Assembly: GCF_014197145.1 (NCBI RefSeq)
Contig: NZ_JACIEZ010000007.1
Location: 1-64,000 of the forward strand
Direction of reading: 5' to 3'
From: Gellertiella hungarica
Lineage (GTDB): Bacteria; Pseudomonadota; Alphaproteobacteria; Rhizobiales; Rhizobiaceae
DNA length: 64,000 nt
Part shown: positions 17,369 to 26,618 of the stretch, one piece after another
Position numbering within the stretch: the first letter of the stretch is position 1
Layout of the letters: each line of letters begins with the position of its first letter
Translations under genes and position numbers: made by a program
Notes under the pieces: model-generated
The model's database searches: none
Seen by the model: the letters and a program-made list of their open reading frames with translations, nothing else
Told to the model about the DNA's origin: nothing

Positions 17369-18340
17369 TCACGGCCCTTCCGGATCGACCACGCCGCGGT
17401 CCGACCAGAAGGGCTCCACCTCGGCGCGCAGCGTTTCCCGCCCCACCCGCTCCAGAAGGTCGAAGGCGGCGAGGGCCTGTTCGAGATGGGCGATGCGCGT
17501 TGCCCCGAAGAGCGTGTTGATGGTGGCGGGGTGGCTCATGGCAAAGGCGATGCAGAGGGTTGCGGGCGTTGCGCCGAGCTTTTCCGCAAGCTTGCCAAGC
17601 GGCGCGGCCGAGGCTGCGATCTTCTCGCGGATCTGGCCGGGATCGCGCCCCACTTCCCGCTCGGGCGGGGTCGGTTTCACCAGCACGCCGCCCTCCATCA
17701 CGTCGGAGGCCTGAAGCGCAAGACCGCGCTCGAAAAGCGCCGCGAAGGGCTTGCCGTCGGGAATGGCCCGGCGCGCGATGCTGTATTTCAGCTGCGCCAT
17801 GACCGGCCCCGGAATGCCGTTGGCGGCGGCGATATCCATCACCGCGGCGATGTTCGTGGCCGACCAGTTGTTGACGCCCCAGGCGCGGATGAGCCCGGCT
17901 TTCAGCAGCTCGCCGAGCGAGAGCACCAGCGACTCGAGCGTCAGGTCGTCGCGCCTGATATCGCCGAGGACGACGATATCGGCATGATCGAGCCCGACGC
18001 GGAAGAGCGCGTTCTCGAGCTGCGGGCGGAAGCCCCGATCCCGGTCGAAGACCTCGAGCCAGAGCTTTTCCGAAACGAGATAATCCTCCCGCTTCAGCCC
18101 CGTCGCGCGCATCACGGCAGAGAAGATCACGTCCGTCAGCGGCGGCGGCACGGTGTCGGGCGTGCCATAGACGCCCACATCGAAAAGGTTAACACCCGCC
18201 GCGACGGCGCGGCGCACCAGATCGACCGCCAGGCCGAAATCCATCCGGTCGAAGGTGTGCCAGGAGCCGAGCGCGAGCGGGGGCATGAGGATGCCGCTGG
18301 TGCCGAGGGGCCGGGGAGCGGGAAATTGTGCCTGTTGCAT
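17369..18340 (-). CDS. Aldo/keto reductase lacking the catalytic His
   Basis: 323 aa, TIM-barrel aldo/keto reductase. Visible elements are LALGSWHTFDRM at the N-terminus, the Asp/Tyr pair in NLFDVGVYG, the Lys in VSEKLW and the WGVNNWSA strand. The tetrad His, which normally follows the DLYxLH strand, is Gly here (DIVVLGD). It is paralogous to the reductase at 20344, sharing GSWxTxDRM and the GLxLQASDxMEGG region. Third gene of the leftward operon. The altered active site leaves the reaction open: reductase with a different proton donor, or another barrel enzyme. Confidence 0.85.
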   Translation of the reverse strand: MQQAQFPAPRPLGTSGILMPPLALGSWHTFDRMDFGLAVDLVRRAVAAGVNLFDVGVYGTPDTVPPPLTDVIFSAVMRATGLKREDYLVSEKLWLEVFDRDRGFRPQLENALFRVGLDHADIVVLGDIRRDDLTLESLVLSLGELLKAGLIRAWGVNNWSATNIAAVMDIAAANGIPGPVMAQLKYSIARRAIPDGKPFAALFERGLALQASDVMEGGVLVKPTPPEREVGRDPGQIREKIAASAAPLGKLAEKLGATPATLCIAFAMSHPATINTLFGATRIAHLEQALAAFDLLERVGRETLRAEVEPFWSDRGVVDPEGP

Positions 18341-18359
18341 GGGGTGGTCCTTGCTGTTG

Positions 18360-19466
18360 TCAGGAAAGGCGCGGATCGATGACCGCCTTGATGATGTCCT
18401 GCGCCTGCATGGCGCGGATCGCCGCGTCTGCCCCGGAGAGGCCGACGGGGGCGCTGAAGAGATCGTCCCAGGGCATGCGGCTGCCGAAATCGACGAAGAA
18501 ATCCAGCGCGCGCTTGTAATCGGCGATGTCGCCGTTGAGCGAGCCGTGGAAGGTGAGCTCCTTGCCCATGACGCGCCCGAGGCTCAGGGGATTTTCCGCG
18601 TGATCGGTGGTGCCGACGACGATGATGCGGCCGCGCTGCGCCGCCATGCCGACCGCCTCGCGGCCGATGGAGGGGGCGCCGGCAAAGTCGAAGATGTAGT
18701 CCGCGCCGTGTCCGTCCGTATGGGCCATGACCGCCTCGACGATGCCCTCCGACCCGAGGGCGATGTCGACGGTGTGGTCGGCGCCGAAGCGCTTCGCCAT
18801 GGCAAGGCGGCTTTCCGGGGCGCCGACCGTGATGACCGTGCCGGCGCCCGAAAGCCGTGCGGCGGCGGTGGCGAAAATGCCGAGCGCGCCGGCCCCCTGC
18901 ACCACCACCTTCGCGCCGGTGCGGAGGTTGCCTGCCCGCTCGAAGGCGCGCAGCACCGTCTTTGCCGTACAGCCGGCCATGGCGGCCCATGTATCCTTGA
19001 CCGCGCCCGGGATCACCAGCTTCTCGGCGCCCGGCGTGACATAGGCATACTGGCTGAGACCGGATATGGCATAGGGCGGGCGGTCGGCGCGCTGGAGAAA
19101 ACCATAGCCCCGGCTCGAGCAGGCAACCGGCTCGCGCAGGATGTTGCAGCCATGGCAATGGCCGCAGGTGGATTCCGACCAGCCGATCCGCTGACCCGTC
19201 TTCAGGGGGCGGCCGAGCGCATCGAGCGTGCCCTCGCCAAGCGCCACGATCTCGCCCACCATTTCATGGCCGAGCACCATGGGCAGCATGCCGGGAAAGC
19301 TCATCTTGCCGGACCATATCTCGATATCCGTGCCGCAGAGCGTCGAGCAGTGAAGGCGCACCAGCGCCGCCCCCGGCTCGATTGCCTCGGGCAGCGGCAG
19401 GTCGGTCATTTCAAGCGGCGCGCCATGGGCGACGAGCACCGCCGCGCGGGTGGTTTTCGGAAGCAT
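18360..19466 (-). CDS. Zinc-dependent alcohol dehydrogenase (MDR family)
   Basis: 368 aa. The catalytic-zinc Cys and the GHE motif are in LCGTDIEIW and VLGHEMVGEI; structural-zinc cysteines occur in CGHCHGC plus a later Cys. The Rossmann nucleotide-binding motif is VVQGAGALGIFA (GxGxxG). Oxidises an unidentified alcohol with NAD(P). Lies between the SDR (16-nt gap) and the aldo/keto reductase (19-nt gap) in one leftward transcript. Confidence 0.92.
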   Translation of the reverse strand: MLPKTTRAAVLVAHGAPLEMTDLPLPEAIEPGAALVRLHCSTLCGTDIEIWSGKMSFPGMLPMVLGHEMVGEIVALGEGTLDALGRPLKTGQRIGWSESTCGHCHGCNILREPVACSSRGYGFLQRADRPPYAISGLSQYAYVTPGAEKLVIPGAVKDTWAAMAGCTAKTVLRAFERAGNLRTGAKVVVQGAGALGIFATAAARLSGAGTVITVGAPESRLAMAKRFGADHTVDIALGSEGIVEAVMAHTDGHGADYIFDFAGAPSIGREAVGMAAQRGRIIVVGTTDHAENPLSLGRVMGKELTFHGSLNGDIADYKRALDFFVDFGSRMPWDDLFSAPVGLSGADAAIRAMQAQDIIKAVIDPRLS

Positions 19467-19482
19467 GTGGATCCTCTTTCGA

Positions 19483-20214
19483 TCAGGTCAGAAGCTGGCC
19501 GCCATCGACGGGCAGCACGGCGCCGGTGATGTGGGCGGCACCCTCCCCCGCCAGGAAAAGCACGGCGGGCGTGATCTCGCCGGTCACGGCGATGCGGGCG
19601 CGGGGAATGCGGGCTTCCCAGGCCGCGCGGGCCTCGGGATCGTCGACGAGCCGGGCGGTGAGAGGCGTGACGACGGGACCGGGCGCGACCGCATTGACCC
19701 TTATGCCGTGGGGCGCAAGCTCCAGCGCCGCGGTCCGGGTCAGCGCATTCACCGCCGCCTTCGTCGCCTCGTAGTGGCCGAGGCCTGCGGTCGGCTGTTC
19801 GGCGCCGATGGAACTGATGTTGACGATGGCCCCCCGGCCCCGCTCGCGCATGGCGCGGGCCGCCGCCTGCGTCATCAGGAAGGTGCCGAGCACATTGACC
19901 GAGAGCGCGTTGACAAGCAGCGCGGGATCGAGATCGGCAAGCAGACCGCCGCCGCCGACGATGCCCGCATTGTTGACGAGCACATCCGGGACGATCCCGT
20001 CGCGGGCCAGAGCCGCGAATGCATCGCGGACCGCAAGGGCATCGGAAACGTCGAGCGCAAGGGCCACGCCTCCGAGCTGACCGGCCGCGACTTGGGCGCT
20101 CTCGCCATTCCGGTCCACCACGATCACGCGGTCCCCTTGCCCGGCAAAGGCCTCCGCAATCGCAAGGCCCAGCCCCTGCCCCGCACCCGTGACCATGACG
20201 ATCCGTTCAACCAT
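19483..20214 (-). CDS. Short-chain dehydrogenase/reductase (classical SDR)
   Basis: 243 aa. Cofactor motif TGAGQGLG, NNAG structural motif, catalytic Ser in NISSIG and YxxxK in HYEATKAAV are all present, followed by the PGPVVTPL loop. The Asp in VVVDRNGES after the second strand suggests NAD preference. The ATG at 20214 gives the canonical start just before the glycine motif; the frame stays open far upstream only because it runs antisense through the next reductase. First gene of the leftward operon, with a 14-bp palindrome in its promoter region. Confidence 0.92.
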   Translation of the reverse strand: MVERIVMVTGAGQGLGLAIAEAFAGQGDRVIVVDRNGESAQVAAGQLGGVALALDVSDALAVRDAFAALARDGIVPDVLVNNAGIVGGGGLLADLDPALLVNALSVNVLGTFLMTQAAARAMRERGRGAIVNISSIGAEQPTAGLGHYEATKAAVNALTRTAALELAPHGIRVNAVAPGPVVTPLTARLVDDPEARAAWEARIPRARIAVTGEITPAVLFLAGEGAAHITGAVLPVDGGQLLT

Positions 20215-20256
20215 TCCCCCGTGCCTCCCCGCACTGACTTCGGCAGAAACTTGCCG

Positions 20257-20286
20257 TTGTGTTTTTAGTATACAAGTGTAGATAAT
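20257..20286. promoter_or_regulatory. Divergent promoter region with palindrome 1 of a three-site set
   Basis: Between the SDR (minus, starts 20214) and the aldo/keto reductase (plus, starts 20344). TATACA-AG-TGTAGA (20269-20282) is an imperfect palindrome (one mismatch between halves). For the rightward gene, TTGTGT (20257-20262) and GATAAT (20281-20286) are 18 bp apart, so the palindrome occupies the spacer and overlaps the -10. Related sites lie at 21334 and 30566. Confidence 0.55.
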
Positions 20287-20343
20287 AAAGTCCATGGGCT
20301 TTCGGTCAGCCCCGCAAGAAGTCGGGTAAAGGGAGAAATTTTC

Positions 20344-21306
20344 ATGCATAATCAGAAGCTTGCCAAGCGCGCCATCGGCCCCGGCGGCCCGGAGGTTCCC
20401 GTCTTTTCGCTGGGATCCTGGAACACCTGGGACCGCATGCAGCCGGGCGAGGCGGTCTTGATGATCGAACGCGCGGCGGAGGCGGGCGCGGCGTTTTTCG
20501 ACGTCGCCTATTACAATATGGGGCCCCATCAGGAGCATTCGCGCACAGACATTCTCTTCGGCGAGGCGATCCGCGCGGCGGGCCTCGCCCGCACCGATTT
20601 CCAGGTCTGCGGCAAGCTCTGGCTCTGGAACTATCCCGACCTCGATTTCCGCGCCCAGATCGAAACCAGTCTCGAGCGCGCCGGTCTCGACCGCTTCGAC
20701 ATGGTGGTTGCGGGGGATTATCTCGGGCGGCCGGACATGGCCCGGATTGCGGACGAGGTCGATCTCCTGATCAAGGACGGCCTCGTCGGCTGCTGGGGCA
20801 TCAACAACTGGCTGATCGGCGACACGCTGGCGACGCTCGATCATTGCGCGGCCCGCGGTATTCAGCCGCCCATCTTCGCGCAGCTGAAATACGGCATCGT
20901 CCGGCGCACGGTGGCGGAGGGCAAGGGCTATGGCGCGCTCTTCTCCTCCGGCCGCCTCGGGCTCCAGGCCTCCGACTGCATGGAAGGCGGTCTCCTGATC
21001 CACAAGGGGCCGCCGCGCCGCAAGATCGGCGCCGATGTCGGCAAGATCCGCGAGCAGATGGAAGGCGCTGCCGACCGGCTGAAGCAGATTGCCGACGGTC
21101 TCGGCGCCACGCCGGCGCAGGTCGCCATCGCCTTCTGCCTCGCCAATCCCGCCACGACCAACGTGCTGTTCGGCGCTTCGCGGCTCGGCCAGCTCGAGGA
21201 AAATCTTGCCGCCGCCGCGCTTGCCGCGGAACGGGGGGCAGAAATCCGGGCGCTGTGCGAGCCCCTCTGGCTCGACGCCCATGTTTCCCCGGATGGGGGA
21301 TTCTAG
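20344..21306 (+). CDS. Aldo/keto reductase lacking the catalytic His (paralogue)
   Basis: 320 aa. Same architecture and same missing tetrad His as the gene at 17369: Asp and Tyr in FFDVAYYN, Lys in VCGKLWLW, Gly where His is expected (DMVVAGD), then CWGINNW. Shares GLQASDCMEGG with its paralogue but belongs to the opposite arm of a divergent promoter, so the two reductases are probably induced together and act on related intermediates. Followed after 84 nt by a second peptide-type importer. Confidence 0.87.
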   Translation: MHNQKLAKRAIGPGGPEVPVFSLGSWNTWDRMQPGEAVLMIERAAEAGAAFFDVAYYNMGPHQEHSRTDILFGEAIRAAGLARTDFQVCGKLWLWNYPDLDFRAQIETSLERAGLDRFDMVVAGDYLGRPDMARIADEVDLLIKDGLVGCWGINNWLIGDTLATLDHCAARGIQPPIFAQLKYGIVRRTVAEGKGYGALFSSGRLGLQASDCMEGGLLIHKGPPRRKIGADVGKIREQMEGAADRLKQIADGLGATPAQVAIAFCLANPATTNVLFGASRLGQLEENLAAAALAAERGAEIRALCEPLWLDAHVSPDGGF

Positions 21307-21333
21307 GGGACTTGACGGACGTCCATTTTATCT

Positions 21334-21347
21334 TCAACGTTTGTAGA
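21334..21347. promoter_or_regulatory. Palindrome 2 of the three-site set, before the second importer
   Basis: TCAACG-TT-TGTAGA, in the 84-nt gap between the reductase stop and the substrate-binding protein start. Its right half is identical to that of the site at 20269. The -10/-35 elements around it are not convincing, although a TTGACG occurs at 21312-21317. Confidence 0.5.
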
Positions 21348-21390
21348 AATTAAAAAGCCGGTGGAGGAGCCGGCCGAGAAAGGGTGGAGA

Positions 21391-22887
21391 ATGATGACAA
21401 CGCGAAAAGCCTCTCGTCTGATGGGCGCGTTTGCGGCCCTGCTGTTGGGTCTGGCAGGCGCGGCTGCGGCTGCCGAAGACGATCTGCGGATCGGCAACCT
21501 GCTCGATGTCACGTCGTGGGACCCGGCGCTGGCCGATATCGGTTTCGACGGCCCCTATCTCTCCGCCGTCTACGACCCGCTCGTCATCATCGACGAGACG
21601 GGCAAGGTCCTGCCGGCGCTCGCCACCGACTGGCAGTTTTCAGAAGACCGGCTGACGCTGACCATGAACCTCAGGCAGGGCGTCCGCTTCAGCGACGGCA
21701 CCCCCTTCAATGCGGATGCGGCCGTCGCCAATCTCGAACACCTGAAGGCCGGTGCGCGCTCGTCCGAGGCCTATCACAACGTCAAATCCGTCAGGAAGGT
21801 GGATGACGACACGGTGGAGATTGCGCTTTCGGCCCGCGACGACAGCATGCTTTATCTCATGGGCCTCGGGCGCAGCTACATGATCTCGCCCGACGTGATC
21901 GCCAAGGGAACGGCGGCCGCCGCGCCCGTCGGCTCCGGCCCCTACACGCTCGAAAAGGCCCTTCCGGGCGCGGAGTATGATTTCACCCGCGTGCCCGGCC
22001 ACTGGGACGCCGCCACCTATCCCTATGACAGGGTTGCCGTCTTCCCGATCCTCGATCCGACCGCCCGGCACAATGCCATGCTGTCGGGACAGGTGAATGT
22101 TTCCTATGGCGATCCGGTCAACAACCAGCAGGCGGAAGCCGCCGGCTGGAACGTGTCGCAATCGCCCGCCGGCTGGGTGGGGCTGATGTTCCTCGACCAC
22201 GAAGGCAAGCGGCTGCCGCCGCTCAAGGATGTGCGCGTGCGCCAGGCGCTGAACCATGCCTTCAACGGGCCGGCGATCCTCAAGGCGGTCAGCCACGAGG
22301 CCGGCAAGCCGGCCAATCAGGTCTTCGCGGTCGGCCGTCCCGGCCATGTGGCCGCGCTCGACAACCGCTACCCGTACGATTTCGAGAAGGCGAAGGCGCT
22401 GATGGCGGAGGCGGGCTTTGCCGACGGCTTCGACGTCACCATGCCCATGGCGCCGCTCTTCCAGCCCTGGCAGCCGGTGACGGAACAGACGCTCGGCCTT
22501 TTGAACATCCGCGTTCAGTGGGACAACATGCAGACGCCGGACTATCAGGTGAATGCGCCGAAATATCCGATGTTCATCGCCTTCATCGCCATGGACGGCG
22601 ACCCGATCGCCAACCTCGCGCGGCAGGTCACCATGCCGCAATGGTACAATCTGGAGCCGGAATACGCGAAGTTCCCCGAGATTGCCGCCCTGGTGGAGAA
22701 GGCGCAGACGCTGACCGGCGACGACCAGATCAAGGCCGTCGAGGCGCTCAACACAAAGCTGACGGAAGAGGCCTGGTGGTCGGTCTGGTACCAGGCGGCC
22801 AATGTCTACCACGCCCAGCCCGGCATCCGCGTAACAGGCGTGCCCGGCATGATGTTCCCGACGCTGCGCTTCATCAAGCGCGGCTGA
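21391..22887 (+). CDS. Peptide-type ABC transporter substrate-binding protein (second importer)
   Basis: 498 aa, SBP family 5. A Sec signal peptide is obvious (TTRKASRLMG then a Leu/Ala-rich core ending AAAAAEDD, cleavage about residue 28). Family features include LATDWQFSEDRLTLTMNLRQGVRFSDG and VRVRQALNHAFNGPAI. The start at 21391 follows a strong AAGGGTGGAG ribosome site; the longer frame from 21361 lacks a signal-peptide start. First transport gene of a rightward operon with a dedicated palindrome upstream. Confidence 0.92.
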   Translation: MMTTRKASRLMGAFAALLLGLAGAAAAAEDDLRIGNLLDVTSWDPALADIGFDGPYLSAVYDPLVIIDETGKVLPALATDWQFSEDRLTLTMNLRQGVRFSDGTPFNADAAVANLEHLKAGARSSEAYHNVKSVRKVDDDTVEIALSARDDSMLYLMGLGRSYMISPDVIAKGTAAAAPVGSGPYTLEKALPGAEYDFTRVPGHWDAATYPYDRVAVFPILDPTARHNAMLSGQVNVSYGDPVNNQQAEAAGWNVSQSPAGWVGLMFLDHEGKRLPPLKDVRVRQALNHAFNGPAILKAVSHEAGKPANQVFAVGRPGHVAALDNRYPYDFEKAKALMAEAGFADGFDVTMPMAPLFQPWQPVTEQTLGLLNIRVQWDNMQTPDYQVNAPKYPMFIAFIAMDGDPIANLARQVTMPQWYNLEPEYAKFPEIAALVEKAQTLTGDDQIKAVEALNTKLTEEAWWSVWYQAANVYHAQPGIRVTGVPGMMFPTLRFIKRG

Positions 22888-22909
22888 GCGACCCCGGAAG
22901 GGCCAAGAC

Positions 22910-23851
22910 ATGCTGTTATTCCTGCTCAAACGGATCGGCGCCGGGCTGGTGCTTCTGGTGGCCGCAACCGCCGGAACCTTCTTCCTCGCCCATCTCGCGA
23001 TCAGCGATCCGACGGCGGCGCTGCTCGGCTCCACGGCAACGCCCGAGCAGCAGGCCGCGCTTGCGCTGAAGCTCGGGCTCGACCGGCCGGTCCTCGTGCA
23101 GTTTCTCGATTGGGCGGGCCATGCGGTGCGGGGGGATCTCGGCCTGTCCTGGCGAAGCTTCCAGCCGGTCTCCGAACAGATCCTGCAGCGGGTTCCGGTA
23201 ACGCTTTCCATCGTCACCTTCGCGCTCCTGCTGGCTGCCCTTTTCGGCACGCTGTTCGGCGTGCTGGCGGGGCTGAACCCGGGCGGGGTCTTCGACCGGG
23301 TGATCCAGGCCGTGACGGTGGTGCTCTTTGCCCTCCCCGGCTTCTGGCTCAGCCTCGTCCTCGTGCTCTGGTTCGCCGTGCGCCTGCAGTGGTTTCCTGC
23401 GATCGGCTATGTCTCGCCGGCGGATTCGATGACGGGCTGGCTGCGCTCGATCACCCGTCCCTCGGTGTCGCTGGCGCTCGGCGCCATCGTCATGGTGGCG
23501 GAGCAGCTGCGCAACCAGGTGATGACGGTCAGCCGCCTCGACTATATCAGGACGCTCAAGAGCCGCGGACTGCCGAAAAGCCGCATCCGCATGCATGTGC
23601 TGCGCAATGCGGCGCCGACCGCCATCACCGTGCTTGCGGTGATGTTCACCGGGCTCCTCAGCGGCGCGGTGGTGGTGGAGGCGATCTTCTCCATGCCCGG
23701 TCTCGGCCAGCTCACCCAGTCTTCCGCGCAGATGGGCGACATTCCCATGCTGCTCGGCATTACCGCCGCCACGGTCTTTTTCCTGGTCCTCGTCTATATC
23801 CTGCTCGACATCGTGCTCGGCTGGGTCAATCCGAAGGTGCGCATCCGATGA
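22910..23851 (+). CDS. Peptide-type ABC transporter permease (DppB-like, second importer)
   Basis: 313 aa with six predicted helices. The N-terminal half shows LALKLGLDRPVLVQFLDW and the coupling region is YIRTLKSRGLPKSRIRMHVLRNA. Follows the substrate-binding gene by 22 nt and overlaps the fused permease-ATPase by 4 nt (ATGA at 23848). Confidence 0.92.
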   Translation: MLLFLLKRIGAGLVLLVAATAGTFFLAHLAISDPTAALLGSTATPEQQAALALKLGLDRPVLVQFLDWAGHAVRGDLGLSWRSFQPVSEQILQRVPVTLSIVTFALLLAALFGTLFGVLAGLNPGGVFDRVIQAVTVVLFALPGFWLSLVLVLWFAVRLQWFPAIGYVSPADSMTGWLRSITRPSVSLALGAIVMVAEQLRNQVMTVSRLDYIRTLKSRGLPKSRIRMHVLRNAAPTAITVLAVMFTGLLSGAVVVEAIFSMPGLGQLTQSSAQMGDIPMLLGITAATVFFLVLVYILLDIVLGWVNPKVRIR

Positions 23852-25632
23852 CGTCAGCCGCTCCCCTGCCCGTCTACAGAAGGCCGAAACCCGTCTGGCG
23901 GCGGCTTGTCGCCCGGCCTGTCGGGCTTGCTGCCCTCCTGGTGCTGGCAACGCTCGCCCTGGTCGCGGTCCTCGCCCCCTATCTGTCGCCCAAGGACCCG
24001 AATTTCCTTGATCTCATGAATGCCGGTGCGCCGCCGGATGCGGAACATCTTCTCGGCAGCGACAGCGCCGGGCGCGATATCCTGAGCCGCCTCATCTGGG
24101 GAAGCCGCACCACGCTTTCGGGCGTGGTCATCACCGTCGTCACCGCGCTTCTGGCAGGCGTGCCGACCGGCATGGCCGCCGGCTATTTCGGCGGCCGGAC
24201 GGATGCCTTCCTTTCCTGGATCAGCGACGTGATGCAGGCGGTGCCCGCGATGATCATCCTGCTCGTGGTCGCCGCCGGCAGCCGCTCGCATTTCGTGGTG
24301 CTGATGGCGGCCGTCGGCATCATCATGGCACCCGGCTATTTCCGGGTCGCGCGGGCGGCGGCCCGCAGCGTCAGCCGCGAGGATTACATCACCGCGGCCC
24401 AGGTGGCGGGGCTCGGCCATGGGGTCATCCTGCGCCGCCATGTGGCGCCCGGCATCCTCGCCGCCGTCACAATCCAGACCGCGCTTGCCGCCGGCATTGC
24501 CATGGGCATTCAGGCCGGCCTGCAATTCCTCGGCATCGGCCAGAGCAATGTGCCGAGCTGGGGCGCGATGATGGCGGATGGCTTCCGCTTCATGCTCACC
24601 AATCCCTGGCTGCTGTTCTGGCCGTCGCTCGCGCTCGGCGTGGCGATCGCCGCGCTGGCCCTTCTCGGCTCGACGCTGGCCGATGTCATGCGCAGCCGCT
24701 CGCCCCGTCCGGCGGATGCGGCAGAGGCGGTGGCAGATGGCGCGACAGCCCCCGCAACGCCCGCCCCGGAAATGGATGCCGGCGCGGAAACCGCGCTCCG
24801 GGTGGACAATCTGCGCGTCCGCTACCGCAATGGCGGCACGGTGACCGAGGTGGTGCACGGCATCTCCTTTTCCGTCCGGCCGGGCGAGGTGCTGGGCATC
24901 GTCGGCGAAAGCGGCTCCGGCAAGTCGCAGACTGTCTACTCCCTTCTCGATCTCCTCCCGGCGAACGGCGCGTCCACGGCGGACGGGATCTACCTTCGCG
25001 GCAAGCCGATCCATGCTCTCCCGGAGAAGGAGCGCGCCCGGCTCCTCGGCTCCGCCTTCGGCTATGTGCCGCAGGAACCGATGTCCAATCTCGACCCCTC
25101 CTACCGGATCGGCCACCAGCTCTGCGAGCCGCTCATGGTCGTCCACGGCCTCGGGCGCGGCGAAGCCCGGGCACGGGTGCGCGACGTGCTGGCCAAGGTC
25201 GGCATCCGCGACATCGACCGGGTGATGAGGAGCTATCCGCACGAGATCTCGGGCGGCATGGCGCAGCGGGTGCTGATCGCCGGTGCGATCCTCGGACAAC
25301 CCTCCGTGCTTCTCGCCGACGAACCGACGACGGCGCTCGATGTCACGGTTCAGGCCGAGGTGCTGCAGCTTCTCCGCGACCTCAGGGCCGAAACCGGCAT
25401 GGCGCTGGTGCTGATCACCCACAACTTCGGGGTGGTGGCCGACCTCTGCGACCGGGTGATCGTGATGCGCGGCGGCCATGTGATCGAACGCGGACCCGTT
25501 GCGGAGATCTTCGCCCATGCCCGCCACCCCTATACCCGCGCGCTGATCGAGGCCTCCGCCGATATCGACACCTCCCGCCGGGAGCTCGACCGGATGGCGC
25601 GCCGGACGGAAAGCGAGGCGGTGCAAGGATGA
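23848..25632 (+). CDS. Fused ABC permease-ATPase (DppC-DppD in one chain)
   Basis: 594 aa. Residues about 1-285 are a DppC-type permease (GSDSAGRDILSRLIWGSRTTL at the N-terminal end, six helices, coupling region EDYITAAQVAGLGHGVILRRH). An Ala/Pro-rich linker (about 290-315) leads to a complete ATPase domain with Walker A GESGSGKSQTV, signature ISGGMAQRVLIAGAI and Walker B VLLADEPTTALDVT. The ATPase stops soon after the YTRALIEAS segment and lacks the C-terminal four-Cys motif found in the first importer's ATPases. The frame is continuous, so this is a genuine fusion and not a sequencing artefact; such fusions are known but uncommon. Confidence 0.9.
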   Translation: MTSAAPLPVYRRPKPVWRRLVARPVGLAALLVLATLALVAVLAPYLSPKDPNFLDLMNAGAPPDAEHLLGSDSAGRDILSRLIWGSRTTLSGVVITVVTALLAGVPTGMAAGYFGGRTDAFLSWISDVMQAVPAMIILLVVAAGSRSHFVVLMAAVGIIMAPGYFRVARAAARSVSREDYITAAQVAGLGHGVILRRHVAPGILAAVTIQTALAAGIAMGIQAGLQFLGIGQSNVPSWGAMMADGFRFMLTNPWLLFWPSLALGVAIAALALLGSTLADVMRSRSPRPADAAEAVADGATAPATPAPEMDAGAETALRVDNLRVRYRNGGTVTEVVHGISFSVRPGEVLGIVGESGSGKSQTVYSLLDLLPANGASTADGIYLRGKPIHALPEKERARLLGSAFGYVPQEPMSNLDPSYRIGHQLCEPLMVVHGLGRGEARARVRDVLAKVGIRDIDRVMRSYPHEISGGMAQRVLIAGAILGQPSVLLADEPTTALDVTVQAEVLQLLRDLRAETGMALVLITHNFGVVADLCDRVIVMRGGHVIERGPVAEIFAHARHPYTRALIEASADIDTSRRELDRMARRTESEAVQG

Positions 25633-26474
25633 ACATGATGCCGGAAATCACGCCGCCGCTTCTCTCCGTCGAAGGGCTCGACGTTTCCTACGGCCCCCTC
25701 AAGGTTCTGCATGAGGTGGCGCTCGATGTGCGCCCCGGCGAATGCGTGGGGCTGGTGGGCGAAAGCGGCTCGGGCAAGTCGACGCTGGGCAAGACGCTTC
25801 TGGGGCTTGCCCCCGTCACCGCCGGCCGCATCGCCTTCGACGGACGCGACATCACGCGGCTTTCCCCGAGGGAACGACGCGCCATGGCGGATCATGTCCA
25901 GGTCGTCTTCCAGAACCCCTACGGCTCGCTCAATCCGCTGATGACGGTGGGAGAGATCCTCTCCGAATCCCTCTGGTATGCCGGCCTTTCCCGTGCGGCC
26001 ATGCGCGAGCGGGTGGCCGAAGCGCTGGAGCAGGTCCAGCTGCCGGCGGAGGCGGCGGAGCGGTATCCCGATGCCTTTTCCGGCGGCCAGCGCCAGCGGA
26101 TCGCGATTGCCCGCGCGATCATCCGCCGCCCGCGGCTGATTGTCTGCGACGAGCCGGTGAGCGCACTCGATCTGACCACCCAGGCGGCGGTCGTCGACTT
26201 TCTCATCGATCTCCAGCGGCAGACGGGCGTTGCCTATCTCTTCATCTCCCACGATCTCGGACTGGTCAGGCGGATCTGCCACCGGGTGGCGGTGATGGAG
26301 CGCGGCCGGATCGTCGAATTCGGCGATGGCGAGCGCGTGACGAGCACCCCCGACCATCCCTATAGCCGCCGCCTGCTGCTGGCTTCGCCCGTGGCCGATC
26401 CGGTCGCGCAGGCCGAGCGCCGGGCCGCCTGGCAGGCGCTGAAGACAGGGGCGATGGAGAAGCCCCGGCCATGA
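25629..26474 (+). CDS. Peptide-type ABC transporter ATP-binding protein (DppF-like, second importer)
   Basis: 281 aa. Walker A GESGSGKSTLGKTLLG, signature FSGGQRQRIAIARAI and Walker B LIVCDEPVSALDLT. It overlaps the fused gene by 4 nt. As in the fused partner, the C-terminal oligopeptide-transporter Cys motif is absent; the protein ends about 35 residues after the HPYSRRLL element. Partner ATPase for the fused subunit. Confidence 0.92.
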   Translation: MNMMPEITPPLLSVEGLDVSYGPLKVLHEVALDVRPGECVGLVGESGSGKSTLGKTLLGLAPVTAGRIAFDGRDITRLSPRERRAMADHVQVVFQNPYGSLNPLMTVGEILSESLWYAGLSRAAMRERVAEALEQVQLPAEAAERYPDAFSGGQRQRIAIARAIIRRPRLIVCDEPVSALDLTTQAAVVDFLIDLQRQTGVAYLFISHDLGLVRRICHRVAVMERGRIVEFGDGERVTSTPDHPYSRRLLLASPVADPVAQAERRAAWQALKTGAMEKPRP

Positions 26475-26618
26475 CGATGAACGAGGAGGACGCCCATGCA
26501 GACCCCTGCCCTTCCGCTACGCCCGCCGCAATATGCGCGTTTCGGCAAGAAGCCAGTGGCAAAGCCGGTGCCGGCTATATTATGGCTTGTCCGTTCAAGG
26601 AAAGAGCAAGGACCGGAC

